Source: Perca fluviatilis
Taxonomy: Eukaryota > Chordata > Actinopteri > Perciformes > Percidae
Reading direction: 5' to 3'
Assembly (NCBI RefSeq): GCF_010015445.1
Contig: NC_053119.1
Span: forward strand, 41,847,222-41,911,221
Length of the DNA: 64,000 nt
Part shown: positions 12,101 through 20,659 of the stretch, in pieces
How the letters are laid out: each line of letters opens with the position of its first letter
Numbering within the stretch: position 1 is the stretch's first letter
Made by a program: the position numbers and the translations under genes
The notes under the pieces: generated by a model
Databases searched by the model: none
Seen by the model: only the letters and a program-made list of their open reading frames with translations
What the model was told of the DNA's origin: nothing

Positions 12101-12408
12101 TCAAAAAGTTACTTAGAAACATGCATGTAACAGCAACAAAAAACATTCCATGGATTATTGGGTGGGTTTGGAGATACGTAGCTCCTGAAAAGTTGACAAT
12201 GTGGTCATTCTTCGTTAACGTTTTAGATTGTTCTTAACATTCCTTGGGCTGCTAAGATATTGGAAAATTGTACAGTGAACCTATGTATTTGTCATCCATA
12301 GCGGCTGGTGCATCAGAATGTAAAATGAAGTGTTTCCTTACCTGGTGTTGCCTGTGCTATTGCTGTCAGTGCAAGAAGGAGATAAACAATGAACAGCACT
12401 GTTCCCAT
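35..12408 (-). CDS. Carboxylesterase (CES family, type-B serine esterase), 11 exons visible, 3' end off the window
   Basis: Eleven exons join in one open frame of 1414 nt (471 residues): 12408-12342, 8174-7976, 7588-7450, 6930-6797, 6642-6489, 6321-6217, 5636-5535, 5105-4965, 3702-3622, 2691-2550 and 184-35. Every border is AG/GT and all phases match. Residues 1-20 form a signal peptide. Cys90 and Cys117 flank the usual first disulfide, and EDCLYLN lies at 115-121. HGGG at 141-144 is the oxyanion hole. The nucleophile is Ser222 in GDSAGG, the acid Glu340 in NHEFGW and the base His451 in ADHADD. NLT at 270 and NRT at 359 are glycosylation sequons. Family members hydrolyse ester, amide and thioester bonds of lipids and xenobiotics in the ER lumen or after secretion. 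The usual length is about 550 residues, so roughly 80 C-terminal residues, including any ER-retention signal, lie left of base 1. The CES2- or CES3-like subtype cannot be settled here. No frame break is seen. Confidence 0.93.
285..571 (+). repeat. tRNA-derived SINE
   Basis: A polymerase III B-box-like sequence (GGTTCGATCAT, 322-332) sits in a tRNA-like head. The body follows as CCTTGGGCAAGACACTGAACC, a (TG)-rich stretch and a tail reading GTGCTTTGAGTAGTCG and AGACTAGAAAAGC. This tail order is that of a family common in percomorph fish. It lies in carboxylesterase intron 10. Confidence 0.7.
577..985 (+). repeat. Unclassified interspersed repeat, copy 1
   Basis: It shares the blocks GCCCCATGAGGAATTC-like (here CCCCCATGAGGAATTCTAAG), ATGATGGACTCTTCAGAAGA and GGTCATTATCTTCACTCC with a copy at 11215-11545 on the other strand. 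A shortened copy lies at 55585-55705. Its class is not evident. No convincing coding potential is seen. Confidence 0.6.
1234..1310. repeat. Four tandem copies of a 20-bp unit
   Basis: The unit GTCTAAAGTCAGTGGCGCTA is repeated four times with one substitution, inside the Harbinger-type element. Confidence 0.85.
1447..1659 (+). pseudogene. Harbinger transposase C-terminal fragment
   Basis: The 70-residue frame contains [20 protein letters not shown], which matches the C-terminal end of Harbinger DDE transposases (normally ..VACCVLHNI..). The DDE core and the MADF/Myb partner gene are absent, so it cannot act alone. The fragment runs on into unrelated sequence and stops at 1659. Confidence 0.65.
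2060..2390. repeat. Interspersed repeat fragment (unclassified)
   Basis: It contains CAGCAGGGGCGACTCC, the CTTCTATAGAAGTC palindrome and, at the right end, TATATACAGTCTATGG. The complement of that last motif (CCATAGACTGTATA) recurs at 582-595. This arrangement is familiar from fish genomes, but I cannot name the family. Confidence 0.4.
2550..2691 (-). CDS. Carboxylesterase exon 10 (residues 375-421)
   Basis: It encodes the [20 protein letters not shown] segment and then [17 protein letters not shown], a helical region before the catalytic His. The acceptor is CTATTTCAG and the donor CAG|GTCAGA, phase 1. Confidence 0.9.
3622..3702 (-). CDS. Carboxylesterase exon 9 (residues 348-374)
   Basis: This 81-nt phase-0 exon encodes [20 protein letters not shown] and then NMFNPAG. 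The GW..GM segment is typical of fish carboxylesterases. It includes an NRT sequon. The acceptor is ATCACAG and the donor GGG|GTGAGC. Confidence 0.85.
3725..4803 (+). mobile_element. L1-like LINE 3' end, split by an inserted LINE tail
   Basis: The frame from 3746 reads [20 protein letters not shown] and then [19 protein letters not shown], the C-terminal zinc-knuckle region of L1-clade reverse transcriptases. The matching continuation resumes at about 4310 (CAAGATGATTTGTTCTGGGA) and ends in an A-rich tail at 4782-4803. The element is 5'-truncated and opposite in orientation to the host gene, in carboxylesterase intron 8. Confidence 0.7.
3945..4309 (+). mobile_element. Nested LINE (L2-like) 3' tail with TG microsatellite
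   Basis: It interrupts the L1-like coding frame. It contains a 50-bp (TG)n tract at 3992-4041 and ends with CTTCTTCCTACTCCTTTTCAG, a T/G-rich stretch, AATAAATG and an (ATTC)n tail. This is the layout of L2-like LINE 3' ends in fish. Confidence 0.5.
4965..5105 (-). CDS. Carboxylesterase exon 8: catalytic glutamate
   Basis: It encodes [19 protein letters not shown] and then [16 protein letters not shown]. Glu340 in NHEFGW is the acid of the triad. It is 141 nt, phase 0. The donor CAG|GTCACA fits the intron side of the consensus poorly, so some mis-splicing at this border is possible. Confidence 0.9.
5535..5636 (-). CDS. Carboxylesterase exon 7 (residues 267-300)
   Basis: It encodes [20 protein letters not shown]. 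It carries the second conserved cysteine pair and an NLT glycosylation sequon. It is 102 nt and phase 0 at both ends. Confidence 0.9.
5774..5985. repeat. Minisatellite, about five degenerate ~40-bp units
   Basis: The units carry AGGGCACCCTAGAGAACACT followed by TCATGTTTTCTCCACTGG, with divergence rising to the right. The array is in carboxylesterase intron 6. Confidence 0.8.
6217..6321 (-). CDS. Carboxylesterase exon 6 (residues 232-266)
   Basis: It encodes [20 protein letters not shown], the conserved helix and strand after the nucleophile elbow. It is 105 nt, phase 0 at both ends, with acceptor AACAG and donor AAG|GTACTG. Confidence 0.92.
6489..6642 (-). CDS. Carboxylesterase exon 5: catalytic serine
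   Basis: It encodes [19 protein letters not shown], then FGGDP and VAGDSAGG with the nucleophile Ser222. Most relatives have GESAGG, so Asp in place of Glu just before the serine is a conservative change. The exon ends in phase 0 with donor CTG|GTAAAG. Confidence 0.94.
6797..6930 (-). CDS. Carboxylesterase exon 4: oxyanion hole
   Basis: It encodes [20 protein letters not shown] and then [15 protein letters not shown], both hallmark strands of the alpha/beta-hydrolase core. HGGG supplies the oxyanion-hole amides. The donor is GAG|GTAAGG, phase 2. Confidence 0.93.
7450..7588 (-). CDS. Carboxylesterase exon 3 (to residue 135)
   Basis: It encodes CIQDPE followed by [12 protein letters not shown], the carboxylesterase type-B signature 2 with the paired cysteines. 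The acceptor is TTTTTTAAG and the donor is CCG|GTAGGT. The exon ends in phase 0. Confidence 0.93.
7685..7960 (-). repeat. LINE 3'-tail-like interspersed repeat
   Basis: It begins with TCAAGTCAAGTTTATTTATA and ATTGCACATTTCATACA, then becomes AT-rich. The same TTTATTT...GCACnTTTCA...AAAGTGCTTTACAT layout ends the CR1/Rex1-type LINE at 24230. It lies in carboxylesterase intron 2. Confidence 0.45.
7976..8174 (-). CDS. Carboxylesterase exon 2 (residues 23-88)
   Basis: It encodes the family N-terminal strand region: [14 protein letters not shown], then [16 protein letters not shown] and HQPPM, the last completed by exon 3. The acceptor reads CAGCAG, a NAGNAG tandem, so the exon may also begin at 8177 and add one alanine. 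The donor is AT|GTAAGA, phase 2. Confidence 0.92.
8523..10588. repeat. Large minisatellite: about 47 copies of a 44-bp unit
   Basis: The unit includes TAAAGAATATGTTAGATCAT then TTCCTCTCTAACTGGGAGG. Variants at fixed sites are TATG/TGTG, GGG/AGG, TCAT/TAAT and TTAG/TTTAG. One interruption at 9235-9270 contains a T run. The rare variant TATGATTAGA occurs at 8751 and 9151 with matching neighbours, which indicates block duplication of about nine units. The array fills much of carboxylesterase intron 1. There are no unique spacers, so it is not a CRISPR array. Confidence 0.97.
10589..11214. other. Intron 1 sequence without recognised gene
   Basis: Mostly unremarkable. 11160-11205 holds TCAAATTTGACCCGAGGACA followed by ACACATGGGTTAAAG, a motif seen at the ends of fish repeats. 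A similar piece (GACAACTCAAGGGTTAAA) lies near 7167. Confidence 0.4.
11215..11545 (-). repeat. Unclassified interspersed repeat, copy 2
   Basis: On the complement it carries the same blocks as the copy at 577-985, in the same order: CCCCATGAGGAATTCTAAGT, GCGCGTCCACGTGATA, ATGATGGACTCTTCAGAAGA. It lies in carboxylesterase intron 1. Confidence 0.6.
11932..12171. repeat. Fold-back element with ~100-bp imperfect inverted arms
   Basis: Left arm CCAAACCCACCGAATAATC and CATGTTTCTAAGTAACTTTT recur inverted on the right as AAAAGTTACTTAGAAACATG and GATTATTGGGTGGGTTTGG. The central loop is about 65 bp. No target duplication is clear. It is close to exon 1 of the carboxylesterase. Confidence 0.7.
12342..12408 (-). 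CDS. Carboxylesterase exon 1: signal peptide
   Basis: The exon encodes [20 protein letters not shown] followed by TP and the first base of the next codon (phase 1). It is a short N-region, a hydrophobic core and an AQA-type cleavage site. The ATG context is CAGGATGG and the donor is CAG|GTAAGG. This start was chosen because it is the only signal-peptide exon upstream of exon 2 in matching phase. Confidence 0.85.
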
Positions 12409-13565
12409 CCTGACCAGGCTCGAAGAAAAGACAGAGAGAATTACACTGGGCTTTTAGAGAAAAAGCCCTCTGCCCCTATCCTGGCCTCTGGTACCACCCT
12501 GCCAACACACACAACTCTAACTCTAACTCCCACACACACATCACAAACAAGCTCATTATGTCACAACCACAGCTCAGCATGAATAGTATAATCTCTATTG
12601 ATTTAACCTCCAAAGCACCACAGGAAGAACTGTGACCGCTAAGTCAAAAATGATAAAGTCCTGCTCTTTGACCACTACAGCTCAATGCTGCAAACCACCA
12701 AAAAGTTGTAGAATACTTGGTATACCTTCAGATAATGTAGTAGACACACAATGTTCTCTTCCTTCTGAGATTCACTAAATAAGATTGAATTTTTATGGAA
12801 CAAAAAAGTTAGAACTCATTCAAATGTTATTTACTCAGAGATGAAAACTGACCGTAGGAAATTAACTGCTCACATTAAAGGCCCTGAACACCCACAAACA
12901 ATTATCCACAAATAAGCACATGACAAGTTCCACATTACATAAATGCCATCATAGTGTACTGCAAGAGATCGACTTAGGTTACAAACATAGATGTCAGAAG
13001 CTCTGGGTGTTTTTTTTTGTTAGACAATAATTTGATGAAACAGTGATCCTAGCCTGTCAATTCAAGCTTCCACCCCAAAGGTCAGGGGGACCTTTCTATA
13101 ATCAGTAAAGAAACAAGTGACATGGTGAGCTCTGTGAACTTGAGGTGAAAACAACAAGGCTATGTTGTTGTACATTTTCAACCTCATTCTGCTTCATGGT
13201 GGATTCCCTCCATTAGCATGCTGCTTAATAGGGAGCTTATCTTGAAGCTGGGGTAGGCAGGGCTTCTTTTTTTTACGCCATTGGGCAAAACGTCCACAAC
13301 AACCTTTCAGAATATTGTAATTCATGTGATCTGAGAGAAAACTACACTTCTGCTCTTCTTCATGGCTCTGTTTTCAGGCTTTAAAAAATCTTCCCGAGAC
13401 GGGAGAGTTTGGCCATTCACAGGTCATTTCAGAGAGAGGGCGTTCCTATTAGCTGTTCTGCAAATGCTGATGCACGTGCACATCCCTTTAGATGGTGAAA
13501 GCTTGGTTTAATGGCGGAGAATCCTGCAGAAAAAAGCAATTTCAGCACTGGCAAAAACAGCTTAC
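12409..13565. other. Upstream flank of the carboxylesterase gene
   Basis: No gene is recognisable. The first few hundred bases should contain the carboxylesterase promoter and 5' UTR, read on the minus strand. I could not pick a convincing TATA box or transcription start. Confidence 0.4.
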
Positions 13566-14109
13566 CAGGGGTGATTCCAGGATTTTTTGAGTGGGGTGGC
13601 ACGGGGGGGACCAATAATCAGTCAGGGGGACCACAGGGGATTTTATCAGAATACATTATAGAAAATCTGCTTAGAAATATAGAAAATACTGGATAGGATA
13701 GAACAACACAATGTCATTTTGCTAAATAGAATACATCACATTCATTGTTAATTTAACTTGTTTTTATTTTCAACTAATTGTATATCCAGATATAATACAC
13801 ATTTTCTGTGGGCTCTTAAGGCAAAACATTGGATATGTGGAAACATTAATTGGTCATGTGGGCTGGGAAGGTTTTGGGAAGCTGCCTGTCGCCTGAACAC
13901 ACTGTAAAAAAAACGCGGTCTCTGAAGACAGCTCAGGCTCCACAAACGGCAACATAAACAAACTGCGCCAACCTGCCCCACCAAGGTATATATATCCATT
14001 TACCAAATGGATAGGCAGCAGTTGGCAGAACAGGCAGCAAAGTGACACTCTAGCCCAATGAATTGGGGGGAGGAGGGGGGGCATTAGGTCCCCACTAGAC
14101 CCGCCCCTG
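13566..14109. mobile_element. hAT-type non-autonomous element
   Basis: It starts CAGGGGTGATT and ends CCGCCCCTG. It is flanked by near-identical 8-bp duplications, CAGCTTAC (13558-13565) and CAGCCTAC (14110-14117). At 544 bp it has no transposase frame. Confidence 0.75.
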
Positions 14110-14722
14110 CAGCCTACACTGCAAAGCAACCCCAAAAAAGGAAGGACTCATCAGAAGAGATTCTAAAAGAGCCTGGTGTAAACGTTGGCAAAGCATTTTA
14201 GAGATAAAGAGAAAATGTAATGTAATAAAATAATTTTAGTATTCTGCTAAAGTTCATGTTTATGTAACTAGCTAGAACCTCGAATCACAGTATGTCATCA
14301 TAAAGGGCTTTACAAAGAAAAAGCCATTCTCATAGAATTGCTGCTATATATTGGCATCAGGATCACAATGGGGATGATTGAAATGAATGACTAGTACAAG
14401 TCTAGTACAGGTTACTGTATGAAGCGCTTGCATATGCCTGTCCTCGTAGAGACCAATGTTAAACCCCCATCACCTCTAGAACCTGAGCAATAACTTACCA
14501 GATATAATAGCTTTGCTCCAGCACTGCTGCTACATAAACTCATTTACTGTATAGACCTTTTTCCCAGCAGACATGTTGACTTGTCATGGTAGGAAAAGCA
14601 CAATGCTTTGGATGGCTCATTCCATTAAGTGTCCCAGTAAGCTATTCCAATGAGCAAGTATGCAAAATACCAAGAGCTCCCATAAGTGGAATGCAGCCAT
14701 AAATAATGTTATTAAATACAGC
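14110..14722. other. No recognised feature
   Basis: AT-rich intergenic sequence. I see no coding exon and no clear repeat. Confidence 0.3.
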
Positions 14723-15065
14723 TGTGCTGGTGGCAGTAGCTCAGTCAGTAGGGAGTTGGGTTGGGAATTGAAGCGTTGCTGGTTCAAGTCCCCATACGGA
14801 CCAAAGTATGGTGGTGGACTGGTAGCTGGAGAGGTACCAGTCCACCTCCTGGGCACTGCCAAGGTGCTCTTGAGCAAGGTACAAACCCCCAATTGCTCGG
14901 GGCGCCTTTCCATGGGCAGCCCCCCCACTCTGCCATCTCTCCATTAGTGCATGTAGAGGTACTGAGCATGTGTGTGTAATTCAAGCCTGTGTGTAATGTG
15001 TATAATAATAACAGAGTGAAAACATTATAATTTCTCTTGTGGGATTAATAAAGTATTAATTATTA
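14723..15065 (+). repeat. tRNA-derived SINE
   Basis: A-box-like TAGCTCAGTCAGTAGGG is followed by B-box GGTTCAAGTCC (14781-14791). The body has AAGGTGCTCTTGAGCAAGGT and the tail ends in GGGATTAATAAAGTATTAAT. This is the head, body and tail order of a fish SINE. Confidence 0.72.
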
Positions 15066-15211
15066 TGAACTATTATTATTTTCCTGTCAAAATGTCTGCT
15101 GTGAAAAAGATCTATTGCTCCTACTTTCCCTCCACCTGATCATAGCTGCCCCTTCACTCACCTGCTTCACGTTGCCCTGATTAGTCAGCAGAATATATAC
15201 AGGCCACAATG

Positions 15212-15567
15212 GCTGCATCTCATGGCTCCTCGACTCCTCTGTCGAACCAGAAGTGGTTCTGTTCCTCCTCGGTGAAGACCGTCTCAAAGCTTTTATTTCT
15301 GCCCTGAGGACCAAGGACCGAGCATCGAGGAGCTATAGGCGAGGATACACTGGAAGCTGTGCAGCTGAAGGAGTTGCTGATGAATTCATATGACGCTTCA
15401 GAGGAAAGGACGTCTCATCCCTCTAAAAACACATTTGCTCGTTGCCTCTCTCCTCCCAAGATTTCCTCTCGTCTCTCCCGTGCCTCCTCGGTGGGAGGGA
15501 CTAAGACACGAAGAAGGGAGGCAAGTGGAGGACTCGAGGAGGTAATTTAAGGGCTGTGAGATGCAGC
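15212..15567. repeat. MITE or fold-back candidate
   Basis: GCTGCATCTCATGGCTCCTC at the left is matched by an inverted TGAGATGCAGC at 15557-15567, with further inverted CTCCTCGA blocks inside. No target duplication is convincing, so the exact ends are uncertain. Confidence 0.45.
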
Positions 15568-16407
15568 TTTTGTCCCCTACCTATCTTTCTGGTGTTAGTC
15601 TGCCTGTTTGTTTGTTCCTGTCTGCCTCGCCCACAGTTTAAAGATTCTTTGTCTAGCCCCTTTTTGGATTTGTTTGCCTGATCTGATTGTCTACCTGTAT
15701 TTGACCTTTGCCTTAATGAACTAGTAAAATGAACTTGAACTTTTGTCTACATGCCTGTCTTTGAGTCGTGCACTTGGTTCCAGTCTTGTTTTATTTCTGA
15801 ACTGTTGCAAGCTGTAAAATAGGCTTTATTAATCCCACACTGGGGAAATTCCTGTGTTACAGCAGCTCAAAAGAAAAAAGAAAAACAATGTACACACATC
15901 AGAATAACACAAATACACATTAAGTAGACATAGGAGAAAAAATATATACATAAAGTATATGAACAAGAAAATAGAATCAGTTATAATAATATTAATAAAA
16001 AACAGACATGTTTACACAATAAACACCCTTATATAAACAGAGAGTATATATATTCAGATGAGTAAGGTGCTGGTGAATAGATATGACATATTGTACAGTT
16101 GGAGGTAACAAAGAGTGATAAATAAATAATTTCTGTATTTTACAACATTTTCAGATGCAAAACAATGCATTTTCTTTCAGAGCAACTTGTATAATTGCTC
16201 AGAATGTCCAAACTGTGTCTGTGTTGTAGTCTGCATTTCTTCACATGCAATAACAAAAGTTCTCAAAATGAATGTTTCTTGCCGTGTTGCCCTTTAAAAA
16301 TAAACAGAATAATAAAAACAGTAATATGGTCATTCAATAGTCATCATGTCATTCTTAGCAGGGATACGCAGTAGATGACTATTCCATTGGCAAAAAAGGT
16401 TATGCTA
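15568..16407. other. AT-rich intergenic DNA with one repeat fragment
   Basis: At about 15823-15880 the text TTTATTAATCCCACACTGGG GAAATTCC resembles a widespread fish repeat end. The rest shows no recognisable feature. Confidence 0.35.
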
Positions 16408-16439
16408 TACCCAGCCAGCAATGACATGTGGGGCCCAGA

Positions 16440-17030
16440 TGAGGGCTTCATGGGCGGCAAATGTGGGCCCCATTATGGGCTTGCACCCGGGATCCACATT
16501 GGGGCAAGCCGTGGAAGCCCAGACATACTAAAAGTGGGACCTGTAAGGGTACTGCATGGGTCTTAATTGGGCACTTCATGTCAGACCCATTTGGGACCCA
16601 CCTGCCCAAATGGGTCTAAAGTGGGTTTGCACCCAGGATCCAGCTGTGGATGCCCAGATGGGTTTTAAGTGGGACCTATAAGGGTGTTATGTGGGATCTT
16701 AACCGGGCAATTCATGACAGACCCATTTGGGCCCCACCTGCTTAAAGGGCGTTTAAAATGGGCTTGCACCCAGGATCCACACGGGGGCCAGCCGTGGATG
16801 CCCAGATGGGTTTTAAGTGGGACCTGTAAGGGTCTTATGTGGGTCTTAACTGGGTAATTCATGTCAGACCCATTTGGGCCCCACCTGCCTAAAGGGCGTT
16901 TAAAATGGGCTTGCAACCGGGATCCACAAGGGGGCCAGCCGTGGATGCCCAGATGGGTTTTAAGTGGGACCTGTAAGGGTCTTATGTGGGTCCTAACTGG
17001 GCAATTCATGCAAGGCCTATCTAAGCCCAA
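16440..17030. repeat. Tandem array, four ~136-147-bp units
   Basis: Units contain GGATCCAC, GCCCAGATGGGTTTTAAGTG, GGACCTGTAAGGGTCTTATG and ACCCATTTGGGCCCCACCTG. The last motif starts at 16721 and 16868 (147 bp apart). The copies at the right are more alike than those at the left. Frames read through the array are artefacts of the repeat. Confidence 0.9.
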
Positions 17031-17124
17031 CCATGCCAAATGGTTTAAGGAAGCAGTCTAAGAAAAACAAAGAATGAATATAAGTCCAAGATAAATAAAA
17101 GACACTTGACGCTTTGAACTGCAA

Positions 17125-17411
17125 GAAATATATTGTTAAATTGAACAACAAAAATGATCTTTAAAAAACTATTTAAATGTCACAACATACCGGTAAACAA
17201 AACAAAAATATATTTTTAAAAAATCTCTGAAAAAAAACATCTCTCCAAAAAAATACATTAATACAAAATTGTTACATCGAACAACAAACAATCTTTAAAA
17301 AACAATTTAAATGTCACAACATACCGCTAAATAAATCAAAAATATGTTTTTTTAAAAATCTCTGAAAAAAAAAAAAAAAAACACCTCTCCAAAAAATACA
17401 TTAATACAAAA
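17125..17411. repeat. Direct duplication of a ~137-bp AT-rich segment
   Basis: ATTTAAATGTCACAACATAC occurs at about 17171 and 17308, with matching context on both sides (GAACAAC..CTTTAAAAAAC..TCTCTGAAAAA..CATTAATACAAAAT). Confidence 0.85.
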
Positions 17412-17416
17412 TACAC

Positions 17417-17571
17417 TCATGGCGTCTGTGTGGTGGACGCTCCTTTTTCTCTTTGGGCTCTTGCAGCCCTCTCCCCTCCACGGTCACGTGCGCCGGTAAA
17501 CCACTTCAACAGCGCCATTTCCACTTCTTTGCGGTTCACATTTTGAGTCATTGCATTACTCTTCAGTGCAC
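17417..17571 (-). CDS. Possible terminal coding exon of the 7.3-kb element
   Basis: On the minus strand a branch-like CTTATGC, the pyrimidine stretch TTTGTTTTTAG and a 155-nt frame follow each other. The frame encodes 50 residues to a stop: NAMTQNVNRKEVEMALLKWF, then TGARDRGGERAARAQRE. The layout (short variable part, a KEVE..LLKWF helix, a basic tail) resembles the C-terminal end of DUF4806-type proteins found in fish repeats, but this is recall of a pattern and not a search. No upstream exon was found, so it may be a relic. Confidence 0.3.
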
Positions 17572-19966
17572 CTAAAAACAAAGGAGCATAAGTCAATTTA
17601 GCAAGGTTCTTTTTTGCTCCAACAAGTGCATGTTCTGCTCTTTCAATGGGTTGTCTCAGTCCGTTTTTTAGCGCTAACAGTCACGGAGATATTCAAGCAG
17701 TTTAGCACTGTGATGGCCACAGCCGTGGCCACACAGCCATCTTAAAGGCGGTAGCCTCATACACTCACATTTATCTTAGTTCATGCTGTTTTCCTTAAGA
17801 TTGGTTTCTATATCTTTTCAGACACATTATATATTTTGTTGTAAACATTTATTTAGTTTTAAATAACTTACAGGGCACTGGATTTGGTTTACATATATAC
17901 TTTATTAGTTTTGGATTGGTTTTCTAATGTAACTGTTTTCTTTGAGCTTACCAGTGTTGCGGATTCCACACCCTGGAGTGAGGCATGCAGGCTGCAGGGA
18001 CAATGGGGTGGCGTCTGGAACTACAGCAGCTTTATAGGGGTGGTGGCTAAATTGGACTCTACCACTACTTGTTATGTCAGGGGGGAGTTAGCTTTATTTG
18101 TCCTCAAGATATTTGAGTTTTGATTTGTATTGTCTTTAGTACATTTATTCAGTTAATGTTAATTAAGATTACATTTCTTTTGGAGTAAGTGTTTAGTTGT
18201 TTTCTTTTGTTATTTGTAATTTACATATTAGTGTTATTGTTAGTCTCCCCCTGGGTGTCAAACCTGGTCTGATCACCCAGTATATAAGTCCCCTTTGTTT
18301 CTTGTATAGGAGGTCAGTTGTATTTTTGAGTTTGTTATGTTCAGAGCTTAAGTTCAGTTTGTTTGTTTAACCTCTTAAGGGCCCAAACTTTATCTTTATT
18401 TGTTGTCAGAATTTTTTGTGGGTAAATTTTTTGAAATCTCCTTGCGACTCCTCATGCCTAACTGCTTGGTCCCTGACAAGCACCATGGATTTCGTTTTCT
18501 AGTTAGTGCTCACCTTTCTTTGAAAAGAAGTCAGTTACCAATTGTTTCCCCTCATTCTGTTTTCTCTCCTCCTCCTGTCTTTCCTTTCTTTTTGGTAGCA
18601 TGATTTGGCTTTCTTTGAGAAAAGACATTTCTACAGCAGAAGTTTGCGCCAACCGGCAGCTCAACTGAACTAGCTAACGTAATGCATGCAGGTGGACTAA
18701 ACCATTTGGCACATTAGCAAGGGGGGGGAGGGGGGGAAGACCTTTTTGTATACAAAATAGTCAGTCAATCAACCAAGTTATTCTGCCAATACACTAACAC
18801 TACATTTCATCTGATATGCATTATGAAATGTTATTAGGAAATAAAAATATCCAGGTAAAATAAAATATATTCCAGACTTTTCAAGGGCCCTCTCTCCCCT
18901 TGGGCCCTGGTAATCAGTATTGGTTTTACCCTCGGTCCGATGCCCCTGGTGTCTGTGCTGCTGCTCGTCTTTATCCAGAGAGAGCGAACAGTAAGCGACG
19001 CACAGGTAAGCTTCAGAGCTCCGTCTATCGTGATATATTAATTATTGTCCAACCTCTCCCGCTGTTTTTCCTTTTGGTTAGATTCTACATCAGATTAAAC
19101 AGCACAAACCAAAAATACAGACCACTGTACAATCTGCAGTGTTATTTTTATGGCAAAATAATATTTCAACTTACCTCAATTTGTGAATGTCTGATAGAAG
19201 TTCTCCTTGAAGTGCTTTCCGAATGGACTGCTAACGTTTTGAGCGCGAAACAAGGCCTTTGCATACAGGCCCCTTATAGATGTCCTAAGAACTGCCTGAC
19301 CAAATAACAATTAAATACAGTAAAATTCGTAAATTGAGAGAATTAACAAACGTTAACTGCTCCGCTGGCTTCATTATGAATGAGCCTAATTAGGTGTTGT
19401 GTGCATAACAGGCGGATAGAGTACTGAAAATCTGTACTCAAGTACAAGTACTGTTACATTGCTAAAATATTACTCTGTTACATGTAAAAGTACTGGTGTT
19501 AGAGAAATACTCAAGTAAAAGTACAATTTGTAAAAAAAAAAAAACTACTCAGAGTATTAGTTACTTTTAACCACCGTCACTTCTCCAGACTAGGGCTGGA
19601 TGTGTGTTTTCCTTTACCAAAAGTTAAAATGCCAACAATCTATTAATCATTAATAATTGATTAGATACAAAACAAGTGTTTTTCCCTCATTTTTTTCTCA
19701 AACAGATCTACTGTACCTTTTACAGCCAACACATCAGTCATTGTTGGTGTATGGGCTACACCTTGATAGAAACACATGCTACTCCTTGGTCCAAGGACAT
19801 CTAACAACACAGAAGTGGAAGACAGATTGATGATGAGGCCTCCTGCAAGTCCTTTTCTAACAAATATTGAATTACAATTTCCTAAGAGGTAATAAATGCA
19901 TCATATTCATGTCCATAAAGGTACTAGCTGTCTGTGAGCTATTTGGCCTCATCTTCAAAAATGAAG
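17572..19966. other. Interior of the 7.3-kb element, no gene assigned
   Basis: AT-rich. 18250-18370 reads like promoter and leader sequence (CACCCAGTATATAAGTCCCC) but has no matching second LTR. 19404-19575 contains GTACTCAAGTACAAGTACTG-type text, a repeat family also present at 63310-64000. No coding exon could be supported. Confidence 0.35.
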
Positions 19967-19968
19967 TA

Positions 19969-20659
19969 CCGTAAAACTTCAAATAGGATCCCGGAGTTTT
20001 ATTTGATCAAATAGACCATTGGGACAGGCATCTATGGGATGTGGATAACCGTATGGGGTTATTTGTAGGGATGCTTGACATTGATTTTGTACCGATATCC
20101 GATATACCAATATTGTCCAATGCTTAATTTCCGATACCGATATTAGCCGATACAGATACCGAAACATATGATCGTTCATAGGCTTACTGCCCACTGTTCC
20201 ATGACTCCCTTGGGGATTTGAATGTTTTAAAGGACTAGCCAGCAGCCGGTAGGCTAACTGGGGTGCGGTGCTTACTACCCCTTTGAGAGAAGATGCCAAC
20301 TGAACATTTCTTTGACTGAGGTAAACTGAAAACAAATAGCAACACAAGAACAAAAATTCAACTCATTCCACTCATTAGATCTGCTCTGCTCAAGAATTTA
20401 TTTACTCTACAAACCCTGTGTGTATGCTGGTTGGCCAACAACCTACACCCATATTTTGTCTGCATTCGCTTTGAGAGGAAACAAGCTTCCCAATAAGGTA
20501 TAAAATGACATACTTTAGTCATTTTAAACCATTTCAAAAACCGATACCGATATTTACCGATATTGAATTTTAAAGCCAATATCGGCCGATAATATCGAGC
20601 ATAGTTATTTGTCCAAGGGACAGGCGTCTGGGACTGGGCTATTATTTGAAGTGTTACGG
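19969..20659. mobile_element. MITE with TA target site, split by a hAT insertion
   Basis: Terminal repeats are CCGTAAAACTTCAAATA on the left and TATTTGAAGTGTTACGG on the right. TA flanks both ends (19967-19968 and 20660-20661). Without the hAT insertion and its target copy it is about 145 bp, a typical Tc1/mariner-derived MITE size. Confidence 0.72.
20067..20604. mobile_element. hAT-type non-autonomous element nested in the MITE
   Basis: It is flanked by a perfect 8-bp duplication TTATTTGT (20059-20066 and 20605-20612). The interior is rich in CCGATACCGATATT and ATCGGCCGATA motifs. Ends are AGGGATGCTTGAC and GATAATATCGAGCATAG. It is 538 bp with no transposase. Confidence 0.75.

Noticed and set aside
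14723..14800. Functional tRNA gene (also at 285 and 26546)
   Set aside because: Only box A/B-like motifs remain; the acceptor stem cannot pair and a SINE body follows.
18240..18640. LTR with TATA box
   Set aside because: No matching second LTR, primer-binding site or polypurine tract was found nearby.
18900..19307. 135-residue plus-strand frame as a gene
   Set aside because: No recognised motif and no supporting splice sites; it lies inside transposon DNA.
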